The notes under the pieces: generated by a model
Told to the model about the DNA's origin: nothing
Seen by the model: the letters and a program-made list of their open reading frames with translations, nothing else
The model's database searches: none
Source of the DNA: Mycobacteroides sp. LB1
Lineage (GTDB): Bacteria; Actinomycetota; Actinomycetes; Mycobacteriales; Mycobacteriaceae
Assembly (NCBI RefSeq): GCF_013449725.1
Contig: NZ_JACCFF010000001.1
Span: 1,798,001-1,862,000, forward strand
Length of the DNA: 64,000 nt
Reading direction: 5' to 3'
Program-made: the position numbers and the translations under genes
Part shown: piece after piece, positions 44,990 to 53,219 of the stretch
Layout of the letters: the number at the start of each line of letters is the position of its first letter
Position numbering within the stretch: position 1 is the first letter of the stretch

Positions 44990-45045
44990 AGCGTCACTTC
45001 TCGTCCGACGACGGGAAGTGACGCACGGATCGGCGCACCACGCAT
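44971..45045 (-). CDS. Possible 24-codon upstream ORF overlapping yrbEA start
   Basis: On the minus strand an ATG at 45045 preceded by GAGGAG (45052-45057, spacing 6 nt) opens a 24-residue frame (MRGAPIRASLPVV... ending CPALS) that stops at 44971, 19 nt inside yrbEA in a different frame. The yrbEA GTG itself has no good ribosome-binding site. It may act as a translational-coupling leader. The peptide has no recognisable motif, so only its position argues for it. Confidence 0.4.
   Translation of the reverse strand: MRGAPIRASLPVVGREVTLCPALS
44991..45024. promoter_or_regulatory. Hairpin immediately upstream of yrbEA
   Basis: Perfect 10-nt arms GCGTCACTTC (44991-45000) and GAAGTGACGC (45015-45024) with a 14-nt loop, ending two bases before the yrbEA GTG. 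In the transcript it would occlude the weak ribosome-binding region, and it lies inside the upstream ORF. Confidence 0.55.
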
Positions 45046-45414
45046 TCCAGACTCCTCATTGATTCCGGCATTCGCTGACGAGCCACGGGCTGCGGTGCCA
45101 GTGAGCGTTGACGATAAACGATCAATCGTTAATTGAATAGTCGGTCATATCCTAAATCACACCGATTGGTCTACTGTGCGCCAGATCACACATTATGTAG
45201 TCGCAGTCAATGTGGCCCATATCGACCCACCGCTGTCGGCACGAATCATGCAGTAATCAGGGAGTTTTGGGGTTACACCTCGGCCCGGGGGGTCGATCGG
45301 GCCGGTGGCAGCGGAATGCCGCGATCCCAACTCCCCACCAGCGCTACCGCTCACCGTTCCCCCGCAATAGCCGAGAAGGTAGCGCCGGGCGCATCGCGCA
45401 CGCCTCACAAACCC
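45046..45414. promoter_or_regulatory. mce operon upstream region
   Basis: An AT-richer stretch (about 45110-45260) precedes the mce operon, consistent with a promoter region. It includes the palindrome AACGATCAATCGTT at 45117-45130 (6-nt arms, 2-nt spacer), 128 bp from the yrbEA start, a candidate TetR-type operator. I see no KstR-type (TnnAACnnGTTnnA) site. No other gene is supported in this stretch. Confidence 0.5.
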
Positions 45415-45627
45415 ATGTCGACACTATTTGCTAGGCGCGTGCTGCCGGACAGCCGACATCGACAGATCTTCTGGCAGGACAGCTCCGCGCACGTCAACAG
45501 CTACTACTTCGACAAGAACAACGACGCTCCGCCCCATCGCAACTATGAAACCGCCTGGCGCAGCAGGACATTCAGCCTAGACAACTATCGATTCGCGCAT
45601 TCGGCGCCAGAGGTCGTCACCGGCTGA
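45415..45627 (+). CDS. Possible small hypothetical protein or gene remnant
   Basis: A 70-codon frame from ATG 45415 to TGA 45627 on the plus strand, within the otherwise empty interval between yrbEA and the response regulator. Codon third positions are GC-rich and the text (QIFWQDSSAHVNSYYFDKN and HRNYETAWRSRTFSLDNYRF) looks like protein, rich in aromatic residues. The frame is open upstream to 45133, but that part is not protein-like. No ribosome-binding site is visible, so it could be a fragment of a decayed gene. I do not recognise a family. Confidence 0.3.
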   Translation: MSTLFARRVLPDSRHRQIFWQDSSAHVNSYYFDKNNDAPPHRNYETAWRSRTFSLDNYRFAHSAPEVVTG

Positions 45628-45632
45628 ATAAT

Positions 45633-46310
45633 CTATTCGTCGAGCCCGTGTTCGATGGCGTACCGGGTCAGTTCCACACGGTTGCCCAGCTGGAGCTTAC
45701 GCAGGGTCGATTGCACATGATTCTCGACGGTTCGGTGGCTCAGCGATAGTCGAGTCGCAATCTGCTTGGCACTCAATCCTTTCGCGACCAGCCGCAGCAC
45801 CTCGGTTTCCCGGTCGGAGAGCCTTGGCGTGTCATCGGTATCCGTCGCGGGTGTGCTCGACATGCGCCGGAACTCTCCGAGCACCAACCCGGCCAGGCCC
45901 GGCGTGAATACCGCTTGGCCCTTGGCCGTGGCATTCACGGCGTCGATGAGCTCGACAGCGGATGCGCTCTTGACCAGATACCCCGTGGCTCCGGCCTTCA
46001 CCGCTTCCAGTACGTCCTCGCGTTCAGCGGAGGCCGACAACACCAGGATATGGCTGCCCGGGGAAACCGCCAGTACAGCTGCGGTGGCCTGTGCGCCATC
46101 ACCATCGGTCAGCTGCATGTCCATCAGCACCACATCGGGTTTCACCGTCGCCGCGATCCGGCCTGATGAGGCGACACCGTCGGCAGTGGCCACCACCCGC
46201 AGCCCCGCCGCCTGCAGGTCACGGGAAACGCCATCGCGCCACATCGGATGATCATCGACCACCATCACCGAAATAGGCTCGTTGTCAGTGCTTTCGGGAC
46301 TCTCGGTCAT
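45633..46310 (-). CDS. LuxR/NarL-family response regulator (MacR-like)
   Basis: 225 residues. Receiver domain: acidic pocket VVDDHPMW (Asp19/Asp20), phospho-acceptor Asp64 in VVLMDMQLTDGDG and Lys114 in GYLVKS. C-terminal LuxR-type HTH (about 160-220): LSDRETEVLRLVAKGLSAKQIATRL. Its ATG overlaps the histidine kinase stop by 4 bp. Orthologues accompany MacS-type kinases in actinobacteria. Regulated targets cannot be read from the sequence. Confidence 0.92.
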   Translation of the reverse strand: MTESPESTDNEPISVMVVDDHPMWRDGVSRDLQAAGLRVVATADGVASSGRIAATVKPDVVLMDMQLTDGDGAQATAAVLAVSPGSHILVLSASAEREDVLEAVKAGATGYLVKSASAVELIDAVNATAKGQAVFTPGLAGLVLGEFRRMSSTPATDTDDTPRLSDRETEVLRLVAKGLSAKQIATRLSLSHRTVENHVQSTLRKLQLGNRVELTRYAIEHGLDE

Positions 46311-47488
46311 AACCCCACCTCCTGAGATTTAGGCACCGTGATCTCCCATTCGGTTCCCTCCTCGGGCGCGGTCTCCAGCAGGACCGCGCCGCCAAGATCC
46401 GCCACCCGGCCCAGAATCGACCGGGACACGCCCATCCGTCCCTCACGTTCGGCCTGATCCAGCCTGCCGTCCGCAATACCGCTGCCGTCATCGCGCACCG
46501 TCACGACCACCGAATCCTCCAGATCCTCGATGAGCACGTACGCGTGCGCCTCCGGTCCGGCATGCAATGCCACATTGGACAGTGCGCTACGCACCACGGC
46601 GGCCAGTTCACTGCCCATGTGCTGACCGATAAGCACGGGCGAGCCCGGGGCCGACACCGAAACGGCGGTACTGGCCTGAGTGCGCAGGAGTGGACGCAGA
46701 TCGACCAATTCGTCATCGGCGAGCGTGGTCTGTGTCGCACCCGATATCAGCTCCCGGAGCGCAACTTCCTGTTCACCGGCGATCGCAGCGAGTTCCGCTG
46801 TCGGGCCACCGATCTCGGTACCTCGCCGCTTCACATAGGACAGCACTTGCAGCACTCCGTCGTGCACCTGCCGGGACAACCGCTCGCGTTCGATCGCCGC
46901 CGCGGCCGCTCGTTCCGCGCGGCGCAGTTCGTAGAAGGTGCGCTTCGCGGTAGTCGACGCGGCACCGATCGCGAGCCCCACCACCACCAACGCGGGCATG
47001 GTCGAATCGAGCCACAGCGCGCTGACCGGGAGTCCACGCGCCGCGATGCTGACAGCGGCGAGAACGAAACCGGATATGACACCGGCCAGCTGTCCGCGTA
47101 GCAGCCCCACGGACACCACCGCGTTGGCCACCCACAGCGTGGTCGGCAGGGCTTGATGCCCGCTGTACCACTGCACATCGACCACCAGACGTCCGGCGAG
47201 CATGAGCGCAATCACGATCACCTGGTCACACAGCACCAGCTGCCACCGGCGGAACCAGTTGCGAGACAGCGCGACTGCCGCGAACCCCGTCCATATCGCC
47301 ATGACAGCGTACAGCGCCCAGCTCAGCGCCTGCCGGTCGTAGTGCGTGTAGGACACCCACTGTGAGGCCAGCAGCGCGTACCCAAAGCTCGCCAGCCGGA
47401 ACACCTGCGCGGCCCGCCACAGCGACGCCGTCGGATCGTTACCGCTCACCCAGCGTGGGACGGTTCCGTGTCCGGATGCGCTGCTCAA
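46307..47488 (-). CDS. MacS-like sensor histidine kinase
   Basis: 393 residues, TTG start at 47488. Five to six hydrophobic segments (about 30-180) form the sensor, followed by HisKA_3 dimerisation/phosphoacceptor with His209 in RQVHDGVLQVLSYVKRRG and an HATPase module (VTVRDDGSGIADG, and GRMGVSRSILGRVADLGG). It fits the MacS family of actinobacterial kinases paired with LuxR-type regulators. Its TTGA start overlaps the stop of an 18-codon leader, and it overlaps the response regulator, so the signalling pair is translationally coupled. The signal is unknown; co-transcription with an AI-2E transporter suggests an envelope or small-molecule cue. Confidence 0.9.
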   Translation of the reverse strand: MSSASGHGTVPRWVSGNDPTASLWRAAQVFRLASFGYALLASQWVSYTHYDRQALSWALYAVMAIWTGFAAVALSRNWFRRWQLVLCDQVIVIALMLAGRLVVDVQWYSGHQALPTTLWVANAVVSVGLLRGQLAGVISGFVLAAVSIAARGLPVSALWLDSTMPALVVVGLAIGAASTTAKRTFYELRRAERAAAAAIERERLSRQVHDGVLQVLSYVKRRGTEIGGPTAELAAIAGEQEVALRELISGATQTTLADDELVDLRPLLRTQASTAVSVSAPGSPVLIGQHMGSELAAVVRSALSNVALHAGPEAHAYVLIEDLEDSVVVTVRDDGSGIADGRLDQAEREGRMGVSRSILGRVADLGGAVLLETAPEEGTEWEITVPKSQEVGL

Positions 47489-47541
47489 TGCTCTTCACCC
47501 AAGAGGCTCATCATTTGATGCTCTTCACCCAAGAGGTTCAT
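47485..47541 (-). CDS. 18-codon leader peptide with internal duplication
   Basis: ATG at 47541 opens MNLLGEEHQMMSLLGEEH and stops with a TGA that shares bases with the TTG start of the kinase (TTGA, 47485-47488). It is 13 bp downstream of the AI-2E transporter stop and has a GGAG about 10 nt upstream. The peptide is two copies of LLGEEH because the DNA is a near-perfect tandem repeat (see repeat). A coding role is plausible but unproven. Confidence 0.4.
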   Translation of the reverse strand: MNLLGEEHQMMSLLGEEH

Positions 47542-47542
47542 C
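47488..47542. repeat. Tandem duplication, 25-nt units, 30-nt period
   Basis: Two copies at 47488-47512 and 47518-47542 are identical in 24 of 25 bases (ATGCTCTTCACCCAAGAGG core), spaced by 5 nt. The 30-nt period equals ten codons, keeping the leader frame open. It lies between the AI-2E transporter and kinase genes. Confidence 0.85.
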
Positions 47543-47554
47543 GCAGACGCTCCG

Positions 47555-48754
47555 TCACTCCTTGGGCGGAGCCGGGCCCAATTCCGGTACTCCGTTGCCC
47601 GGGCCGGCGTTGACCGCCGGCGGGCCCTTGTCGGGCACCATCTCCGGATCGAGGATCTCCGCCTCCTCTTCTCCTTCAATCAGATACGGATCGTCGGAGT
47701 CGTCCCGTTCTATCAGTGCACGGATGGCAGTGTTGAGCACTGCGACAACCGGCACGGCCAATAGCGCGCCGATGATGCCACCCAGCACGCCGCCGGTCGC
47801 AATGGCCAGCACCACCGCCAAGGCATGGATTTGGACCGCACGCCCCATGATGAGCGGTTGCAGCACATGGCCTTCCACCTGCATCACCACGATGACGATC
47901 ACCAGGATCATCGCCGCGGTGAAGGGCCCGTTGGTGATGAGCGCGATGAACACCGCCACGAATCCAGATATCGCGGCACCGATAATCGGGATGAACGCTC
48001 CCAGGAAGACCAGCGAGGCCAACGGAAGCGCAAGCGGCACACTGAAAACCGCCAGACCCACACCGATGCCCACGGCGTCGACGAGCGCCACTGCGAAGGT
48101 GGCCCGCACGTAGCCGATCAGCGAGCCGAAGCCCAGAACACCGGCACGGCGCACCCGCGGCCGCACATCCGTGGGAAATATCCGGGTAATGAACTCCCAG
48201 ATCTCCTTGCCGCCATACAGAAAGAAGATCAGCGTGAACAGCGTCAGCACGAGGCCGGTGATGATCTCGGTGACCGTGGTGGCGGTGGCCAGCGCCCCGC
48301 TGGTCACCTTGTCTTGGTTGTCCTTGATGCTGTTGACCAACGCATCGCCGGCCTTGCCGATCTGTTCTTCGCTGACGTGGAACCGGCTGTTGATGGCCCA
48401 GTTCTTGAGCGAATCGATGCTGTTGGTCAGCTGGGTCGACAGGTCGGGCAAGCCCTTGATGAACTGGTCCACCACGAACGTCAGGATTCCGCCGACCGCT
48501 GCGGTACCGGTGAGGAGAACCACCACTACCGCCAGCGAGCGCGGAACCTTATGCCGTTCAAGGAAGTTGACCGTCGGCACCAACAGTGCCGCGCCCATCA
48601 GAGCAAGTAGCAGTGGGATGGTGATCGTCTTGAGGTGCCAGAACAACCACAGCGATGTGAGCCCGAAGGCGAGCAGCACCAGCAGGCGCCAGGACCAGGC
48701 AGCCCCCTTGCGCACATATGGATGAACCGACTCGGCGGCGTCAGCGTGCGTCAT
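47555..48754 (-). CDS. AI-2E family transporter (Rv0205-like)
   Basis: 399 residues with about eight helices. The pattern LLALMGAALLVPTVNFLERHKVPRSLAVVVVLLTG, an extracytoplasmic loop, and PLALPLASLVFLGAFIPIIGAAISGFVAVFIALITNG is diagnostic of PF01594. Families range from autoinducer-2 exporters to Na+/H+ antiporters and the substrate cannot be told. C-terminal acidic tail (DDPYLIEGEEEAEILDPE). It is the first gene of a unit with the leader and two-component genes. In M. tuberculosis Rv0205 lies beside mmpL3; here 12 genes separate them. Confidence 0.9.
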   Translation of the reverse strand: MTHADAAESVHPYVRKGAAWSWRLLVLLAFGLTSLWLFWHLKTITIPLLLALMGAALLVPTVNFLERHKVPRSLAVVVVLLTGTAAVGGILTFVVDQFIKGLPDLSTQLTNSIDSLKNWAINSRFHVSEEQIGKAGDALVNSIKDNQDKVTSGALATATTVTEIITGLVLTLFTLIFFLYGGKEIWEFITRIFPTDVRPRVRRAGVLGFGSLIGYVRATFAVALVDAVGIGVGLAVFSVPLALPLASLVFLGAFIPIIGAAISGFVAVFIALITNGPFTAAMILVIVIVVMQVEGHVLQPLIMGRAVQIHALAVVLAIATGGVLGGIIGALLAVPVVAVLNTAIRALIERDDSDDPYLIEGEEEAEILDPEMVPDKGPPAVNAGPGNGVPELGPAPPKE

Positions 48755-48796
48755 GCGGCGAGCCTAACCCAGCAACGTAGGCGAAGAGCAGTAGAT

Positions 48797-49675
48797 CTAC
48801 CCCTGCGCGACAGGCTCGGCCAGCACCTCGGTCAGCCACTTCACCACAAGTTCGGGCTGTTCGTCGACGATGAAGTGACCGCAGTTGGGCACCTCGGTGA
48901 TGTTCAGATCGTCGGCATGATCCCTGAAGCCCTCCAGAAGCGAGGGATGCACGGCCACATCGTCGAGCCCGAACAGCACCCGCACCGGCATGGCGAGCTT
49001 CTGATCGTCGTACGGTCCCCGCGCCAGCTTGGCGAACTCCTTGCCGACCATGGACCGGTAGATCTTGGATCCGGCAACGCGGCGGTCGCGGTCCCGGAAG
49101 CAGCTCCGGAAGAAGTCCACCGATTCTTTGGGCATGCCGCTGCGGCGGATGAACCACCACAGCGTCGGCGACAGGTGCGATAACGGCCCGACCAGCGGAG
49201 CGCCCACCACCAGCTGGTAGGCCAGCTTGTGGGCGTGCCTGGCGACGCGTCCCGGCTCCTGCCACACCGGCGGGATGTTGAGGATGGCCAGCCGCCGGAT
49301 GCGTTGTGGCGCCTTCAGCGCGACCAGCTGCGCGGTCCAGCCGCCCCAGTCATGGCCGACCAAATCGAAGCTCTCCAGCCCCAGCGCACTCGCCGCGGCG
49401 AGCACATCGGAGGCGAACTGCTCCTTCTCGTAGCCCTTCGGAGTGACCTCGCTCCAGCCCGCGCCACGCAGATCGATGGCGTACACCCGGTGCCCGGAGT
49501 CGGCCAGCGCCGGGATGACGTTGTGCCACATCCACCAGTTTTCCGGCCAGCCGTGCAGCAGCACCACCGGGCGCCCATCCTGTGGACCGGCGACGGCGAC
49601 GTGAATCTTCACGTCCCCGGCTTGTACGTATTCGTGGGTCACGCCCTCCAGGATGGGCATGCTGCGCTGCGTCAT
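48797..49675 (-). CDS. Alpha/beta hydrolase, epoxide-hydrolase-like
   Basis: 292 residues from ATG 49675 (MTQRSMPILEGVTHEYV); longer frames upstream are antisense to the cyclase gene and rejected. HGWP (41-44) forms the oxyanion region, the nucleophile is Asp109 in VGHDWGGW, and the C-terminal histidine is in NCGHFIVDEQPE (His267). An Asp nucleophile is the mark of epoxide hydrolases and haloalkane dehalogenases. The WWFIRRSG cap segment is consistent with epoxide hydrolase. The physiological substrate is unknown. A CCTAC-GTAGG palindrome lies 10 bp upstream. Confidence 0.85.
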   Translation of the reverse strand: MTQRSMPILEGVTHEYVQAGDVKIHVAVAGPQDGRPVVLLHGWPENWWMWHNVIPALADSGHRVYAIDLRGAGWSEVTPKGYEKEQFASDVLAAASALGLESFDLVGHDWGGWTAQLVALKAPQRIRRLAILNIPPVWQEPGRVARHAHKLAYQLVVGAPLVGPLSHLSPTLWWFIRRSGMPKESVDFFRSCFRDRDRRVAGSKIYRSMVGKEFAKLARGPYDDQKLAMPVRVLFGLDDVAVHPSLLEGFRDHADDLNITEVPNCGHFIVDEQPELVVKWLTEVLAEPVAQG

Positions 49676-49684
49676 GCACGGCAC

Positions 49685-49700
49685 CCTACCGCGCAGTAGG
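49685..49700. promoter_or_regulatory. Palindrome upstream of the epoxide hydrolase gene
   Basis: CCTAC-CGCGCA-GTAGG, 5-nt arms with a 6-nt spacer, 10 bp before the hydrolase ATG. The half-sites match those at 35361-35378, though the spacer there (measured between these half-sites) is 8 nt. Confidence 0.4.
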
Positions 49701-49834
49701 TTCCGCGAGATACCCCCACCTTTCCCGGTCCGTCCAGGGCATACACACGCCCTAGAGCAGGAAGAACTGGCATGCTTCGTGATGTCACAGAAATTGGGGT
49801 AAAACGGGAGTAGACCGATCGGAATACCTGAGTG

Positions 49835-51355
49835 ATGGAACGGCTGCGCGAATGGTTTCGGGCCATGCATGTGCTGGGCCCACGCTGGACGGTGTTCGTG
49901 GCGTCCATGGTCGGCATCAACTCCGCGACTCTCCTGTTGCTGTTCTACTTCCTGCGCCACTGGATGCCGTTCAAGCAGCCACCCCATGACTGGGTCTTCG
50001 AGAACGGGCCGCCCTTGTTCTGGGCGCTCTTCGGCCTCATGGTCGTCACGAGCGTCGGCTGGGCACTGCACATGGAGCATCGCCTGGCGCGCTGGTACTG
50101 CCGGGGCGGGCCACCGACAGCCCTGGAGCTGCGCACCGCGTTGACCGCACCTCTGCAGCAGTCGTTGGTCCATCTCGGCGGGTGGGCACTCGGTGCCGCC
50201 GTCTTCATTGCCATAGGTGCGGCCCACGACTCCAAATGGACCCTGGCCACCATCATCGGCTGTCTGCAGTCCGCGACGGGCAGCTTCGGTCTGACCTACC
50301 TGCTCGGAGAACGGATCCTGCGCCCTATCGCCGCAAAGGCCTTGAGTGCCAGCGAGTTCCACGGACGTTTCGCACCCTCGGTCTTCGTACGGGTCCGGCT
50401 GAGCTGGTGGATCGGCACGTTGGCGCCCGCCATTGGAATCATCGCGCTGTGCGGTATGGCCCTGTGGAAGCCGGACGACCTGACCTCCACACGAGGACTC
50501 GCCCTCACTGTCCTACTCATCGTCTCGACCACCCTGGTCGCAAGTTATGGGTTGGCCCTGCTGACCGCCGGGCAGTTGGCCGACCCGGTGCGCCAGCTGC
50601 GCGCCGCCATCAGCAATGTGGCAGAGGGCGATTTCGGTACGCGCGTCGATGTCTACGACGGCAGCGAGCTCGGTGTCCTGCAGGCCGGGTTCAACCGGAT
50701 GATGCAGGTGGGCGAGGAGCGCCGTCAGCTGCGCGAGCTGTTCGGTAGACATGTGGGTGCCGATGTGGCTAGCCAGGCACTGCAGCTAGGCACCAACCTA
50801 GGCGGCGAAAGCCGTTATGTCGCAGTATTTTTCGTCGACATGATCGGGTCAACCTCGATGGCAGCCGACCGAGATCCCGAGGAGGTGCTGACGATCCTCA
50901 ACGACTTCTTCCGCATTGTGGTGGAAGTTGTCGACAGCCGGGGAGGCTTCGTCAACAAGTTCGTCGGCGATGAGGCGCTGTCGGTCTTCGGCGCACCGCT
51001 GCACCGCCCGGATGCCACCACGGCGTGCCTGGCCGCCGCGCGCGAACTACGCGAACGGCTTACCGCGGATTTCCCGCATCCGTTCGAGTTCGCGATCGGG
51101 GTCTCGGCCGGGCTGGCCGTGGCCGGGAACGTGGGCGCCCCCGAACGCTACGAGTATTCGGTGATCGGCGATCCGGTAAATGAGGCATCGCGGCTTACCG
51201 AACTCGCCAAACACCGGCCCAGTCGGCTGCTCGCATCCACCAACGCGCTGTATTTCGCCGACCCCGACGAACAGAAACACTGGGATCACGGCGACTCTGT
51301 GCTGCTCCGGGGCCGCACCAGGGCGACACACCTGGCGTGGCCTGCGGGAACCTGA
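49835..51355 (+). CDS. Membrane class III adenylate cyclase with HAMP domain
   Basis: 506 residues (a GTG one codon earlier is also possible). Six predicted helices (about 18-245) are followed by HAMP (LADPVRQLRAAISNVAEGDF) and a class III cyclase domain (about 325-500). Numbering from the earlier GTG: metal-binding Asp336 (FFVDMIGS) and Asp380 (KFVGDEALS), adenine-binding Lys376, Asp447 (IGDPVNEASRL), and transition-state Asn450 and Arg454 are all present, so ATP-to-cAMP activity is expected. The arrangement is that of Rv1318c-Rv1320c. It is divergent from the hydrolase gene. Confidence 0.93.
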   Translation: MERLREWFRAMHVLGPRWTVFVASMVGINSATLLLLFYFLRHWMPFKQPPHDWVFENGPPLFWALFGLMVVTSVGWALHMEHRLARWYCRGGPPTALELRTALTAPLQQSLVHLGGWALGAAVFIAIGAAHDSKWTLATIIGCLQSATGSFGLTYLLGERILRPIAAKALSASEFHGRFAPSVFVRVRLSWWIGTLAPAIGIIALCGMALWKPDDLTSTRGLALTVLLIVSTTLVASYGLALLTAGQLADPVRQLRAAISNVAEGDFGTRVDVYDGSELGVLQAGFNRMMQVGEERRQLRELFGRHVGADVASQALQLGTNLGGESRYVAVFFVDMIGSTSMAADRDPEEVLTILNDFFRIVVEVVDSRGGFVNKFVGDEALSVFGAPLHRPDATTACLAAARELRERLTADFPHPFEFAIGVSAGLAVAGNVGAPERYEYSVIGDPVNEASRLTELAKHRPSRLLASTNALYFADPDEQKHWDHGDSVLLRGRTRATHLAWPAGT

Positions 51356-51382
51356 AAGATGTGACCGGCTCGCGCCGTTACT

Positions 51383-52594
51383 GTGGTGCCCGTGCCCGAT
51401 GACCGTGAGCCTCTTGTCGGCGGCAACACGCCGCCCGAGCGAGACGGCTCCATCCCGGGCCCGTGTCCGGACGATGACGCGCCCACGGCGCCTCAACCCG
51501 TCATCAAGCGGCGGGGAAAGTACTGGTGGGTGCGGTGGGCGATCTTCGTGGTGGTCGCGGTCGTACTCGCGGTGGAGATCGGGTTCGTGTCCGATCAGCT
51601 GGCCTCGGCCTGGCGCAGCCTGACGACCGCCAACCCCTGGTGGGTCCTAGCTGCAGCCCTGGCGGCCATGTCCTCGATGCACAGCTTCGCCCAGATCCAG
51701 CGGACGCTGCTGCGTTCGGCGGGCGTCAAGATCCGCCAATGGCGCTCCGAGGCGGCCTTCTATGCCGGGAATGCGCTGAGCACCACCCTGCCCGGCGGTC
51801 CCGTGCTCTCGGCCACCTTTATCTATCGGCAGCAGCGGCTATGGGGCGCCACTCCGGTGGTCGCGTCCTGGCAGTTGGTGATGTCCGGGGTGCTGCAGGC
51901 GGTCGGGCTGGCGATCCTCGGCCTGGGCGGCGCGTTCCTGTTGGGTGCCAAGACCAACCCGTTCTCGTTGATCTTCAGCATCGGTGGCCTGTTGGCCATC
52001 CTGGTCCTCGCCCAGGCGGTCGCGTCTCGGCCGGAGATGCTCGACGGGATCGGTGTCCGGGTCTTGCGCTGGGTCAACGATGTTCGTGGCAAGCCCCCGA
52101 TGATGGGGGTGGCCCGCTGGCGCGAGATCCTCAAGCAGATGGAAGCGGTGACCCTGACCCGGCGGGCCCTCGGGGAGGCCTTCGGCTGGTCGTTGTTCAA
52201 CTGGATCGCCGATGTGGCGTGCTTGGCCTTCGCCGCCTATGCCGTTGGCAGTCGCCCGTCGCTCGTCGGCGTCATGGTGGCCTATGCCGCGGCCCGTGCC
52301 GCCGGCTCGGTTCCGCTCATGCCCGGCGGCCTGCTGGTGGTCGAGGCGTTCCTGGTGCCCGGCCTGGTGTCCTCGGGAATGACCCTTCCCGACGCGATCT
52401 CCGCGATGCTCATCTATCGGGCAGTCAGCTGGATCTTCATCTCCGCGATCGGCTGGGTCATCTTCTTCTTCATGTTCCGCGACGAGAGCCAGGTCGACCC
52501 CGACGCCACCCCCAGCACAACCAAGGAGCCCGAACCCGTCGCCGCCCCTCCCCCGGATGAACCCCCGAAAGATTCTTCGGATCCCCCGAAATAA
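51383..52594 (+). CDS. Lysylphosphatidylglycerol synthase-TM/UPF0104 flippase-like membrane protein (Rv0204c-like)
   Basis: 403 residues with a cytoplasmic Asp/Pro-rich N terminus (about 45 residues) and seven to eight helices. SMHSFAQIQRTLLRSAGVKIRQWRSEAAFYAGNALSTTLPGGPVLSATFIYRQQRLWGA is the conserved LPG_synthase_TM (PF03706) core, and AAGSVPLMPGGLLVVEAFLVPGL its second half. Such proteins move or flip lipids and sometimes carry acyl/aminoacyl transferase domains, absent here. Starts GTG 51383 or GTG 51392. C-terminal acidic Pro tail. In M. tuberculosis Rv0204c is between mmpL11 and mmpL3. Confidence 0.8.
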   Translation: MVPVPDDREPLVGGNTPPERDGSIPGPCPDDDAPTAPQPVIKRRGKYWWVRWAIFVVVAVVLAVEIGFVSDQLASAWRSLTTANPWWVLAAALAAMSSMHSFAQIQRTLLRSAGVKIRQWRSEAAFYAGNALSTTLPGGPVLSATFIYRQQRLWGATPVVASWQLVMSGVLQAVGLAILGLGGAFLLGAKTNPFSLIFSIGGLLAILVLAQAVASRPEMLDGIGVRVLRWVNDVRGKPPMMGVARWREILKQMEAVTLTRRALGEAFGWSLFNWIADVACLAFAAYAVGSRPSLVGVMVAYAAARAAGSVPLMPGGLLVVEAFLVPGLVSSGMTLPDAISAMLIYRAVSWIFISAIGWVIFFFMFRDESQVDPDATPSTTKEPEPVAAPPPDEPPKDSSDPPK

Positions 52595-52649
52595 ACCGGA
52601 CCATAGTCCGGTTGGTATGAGTGTCTCACCCCGACTTTGAGGAGCACTC

Positions 52650-53189
52650 ATGACCACGACCACCCCCACACTCACCGCCGGAACCTGGGCTATCGACTCG
52701 GTTCACTCGGATATCACCTTCTCCGTACGCCATCTGGGCGTCTCGAAGGTCCGTGGCTCATTTACCGACTTCAGCGGAGAGCTCGTGGTCGCCGAAGACG
52801 GCACCCCCTCGGTATCGGCCACCATCGACGTGGCCTCGGTTAGCACTCGCAACGACCAGCGCGATACTCACCTGCGCTCAGCCGACTTCTTCGACACCGA
52901 CAACCACGCCACCGCCACCTACCGATCCACTTCCGTACGCACCGACGGTGACGACTATGTCGTCGACGGCGAGCTGACCCTGCACGGCATCACCCAGCCG
53001 GTCTCGCTGAACCTCTCCCTGGAGGGTGTCGGCCCGGGCGCGCAAGGCGGCACCGTCGCCGGCTTCGAAGCCAGCACCGAGATCAACCGCGGTGACTTCG
53101 GCGTCACCGGCGGCGCCGGGCTCGTCGGCGAGAAGGTCACGCTGACCTTCAACATCGAGGCCGGTCACCCGGAGGCACCCTCCAACTGA
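52650..53189 (+). CDS. YceI family protein (isoprenoid/lipid-binding lipocalin-like)
   Basis: 179 residues with ATG 52650 and GAGGAG 8 nt upstream. The pattern GTWAIDSVHSDITFSVRHLGVSKVRGSFTDFSGEL, then RDTHLRSADFFDTDNHATATYRST, and VDGELTLHGITQPVSLNL is unmistakable YceI. No signal peptide, so it would be cytoplasmic, unlike E. coli YceI. The family binds polyisoprenoids or lipids in a beta-barrel; its role in mycobacteria is not known. Promoter in the 55-bp gap contains TAGTCC only. Confidence 0.93.
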   Translation: MTTTTPTLTAGTWAIDSVHSDITFSVRHLGVSKVRGSFTDFSGELVVAEDGTPSVSATIDVASVSTRNDQRDTHLRSADFFDTDNHATATYRSTSVRTDGDDYVVDGELTLHGITQPVSLNLSLEGVGPGAQGGTVAGFEASTEINRGDFGVTGGAGLVGEKVTLTFNIEAGHPEAPSN

Positions 53190-53219
53190 TCCCCGCACGG
53201 CACCCGCTACGGTCGGGGA

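Noticed and set aside
48797-50362. 521-codon minus-strand frame
   Set aside because: Only the last 292 codons (from 49675) look like the hydrolase; the upstream portion is antisense to the adenylate cyclase gene and is low in hydrophobic pattern.
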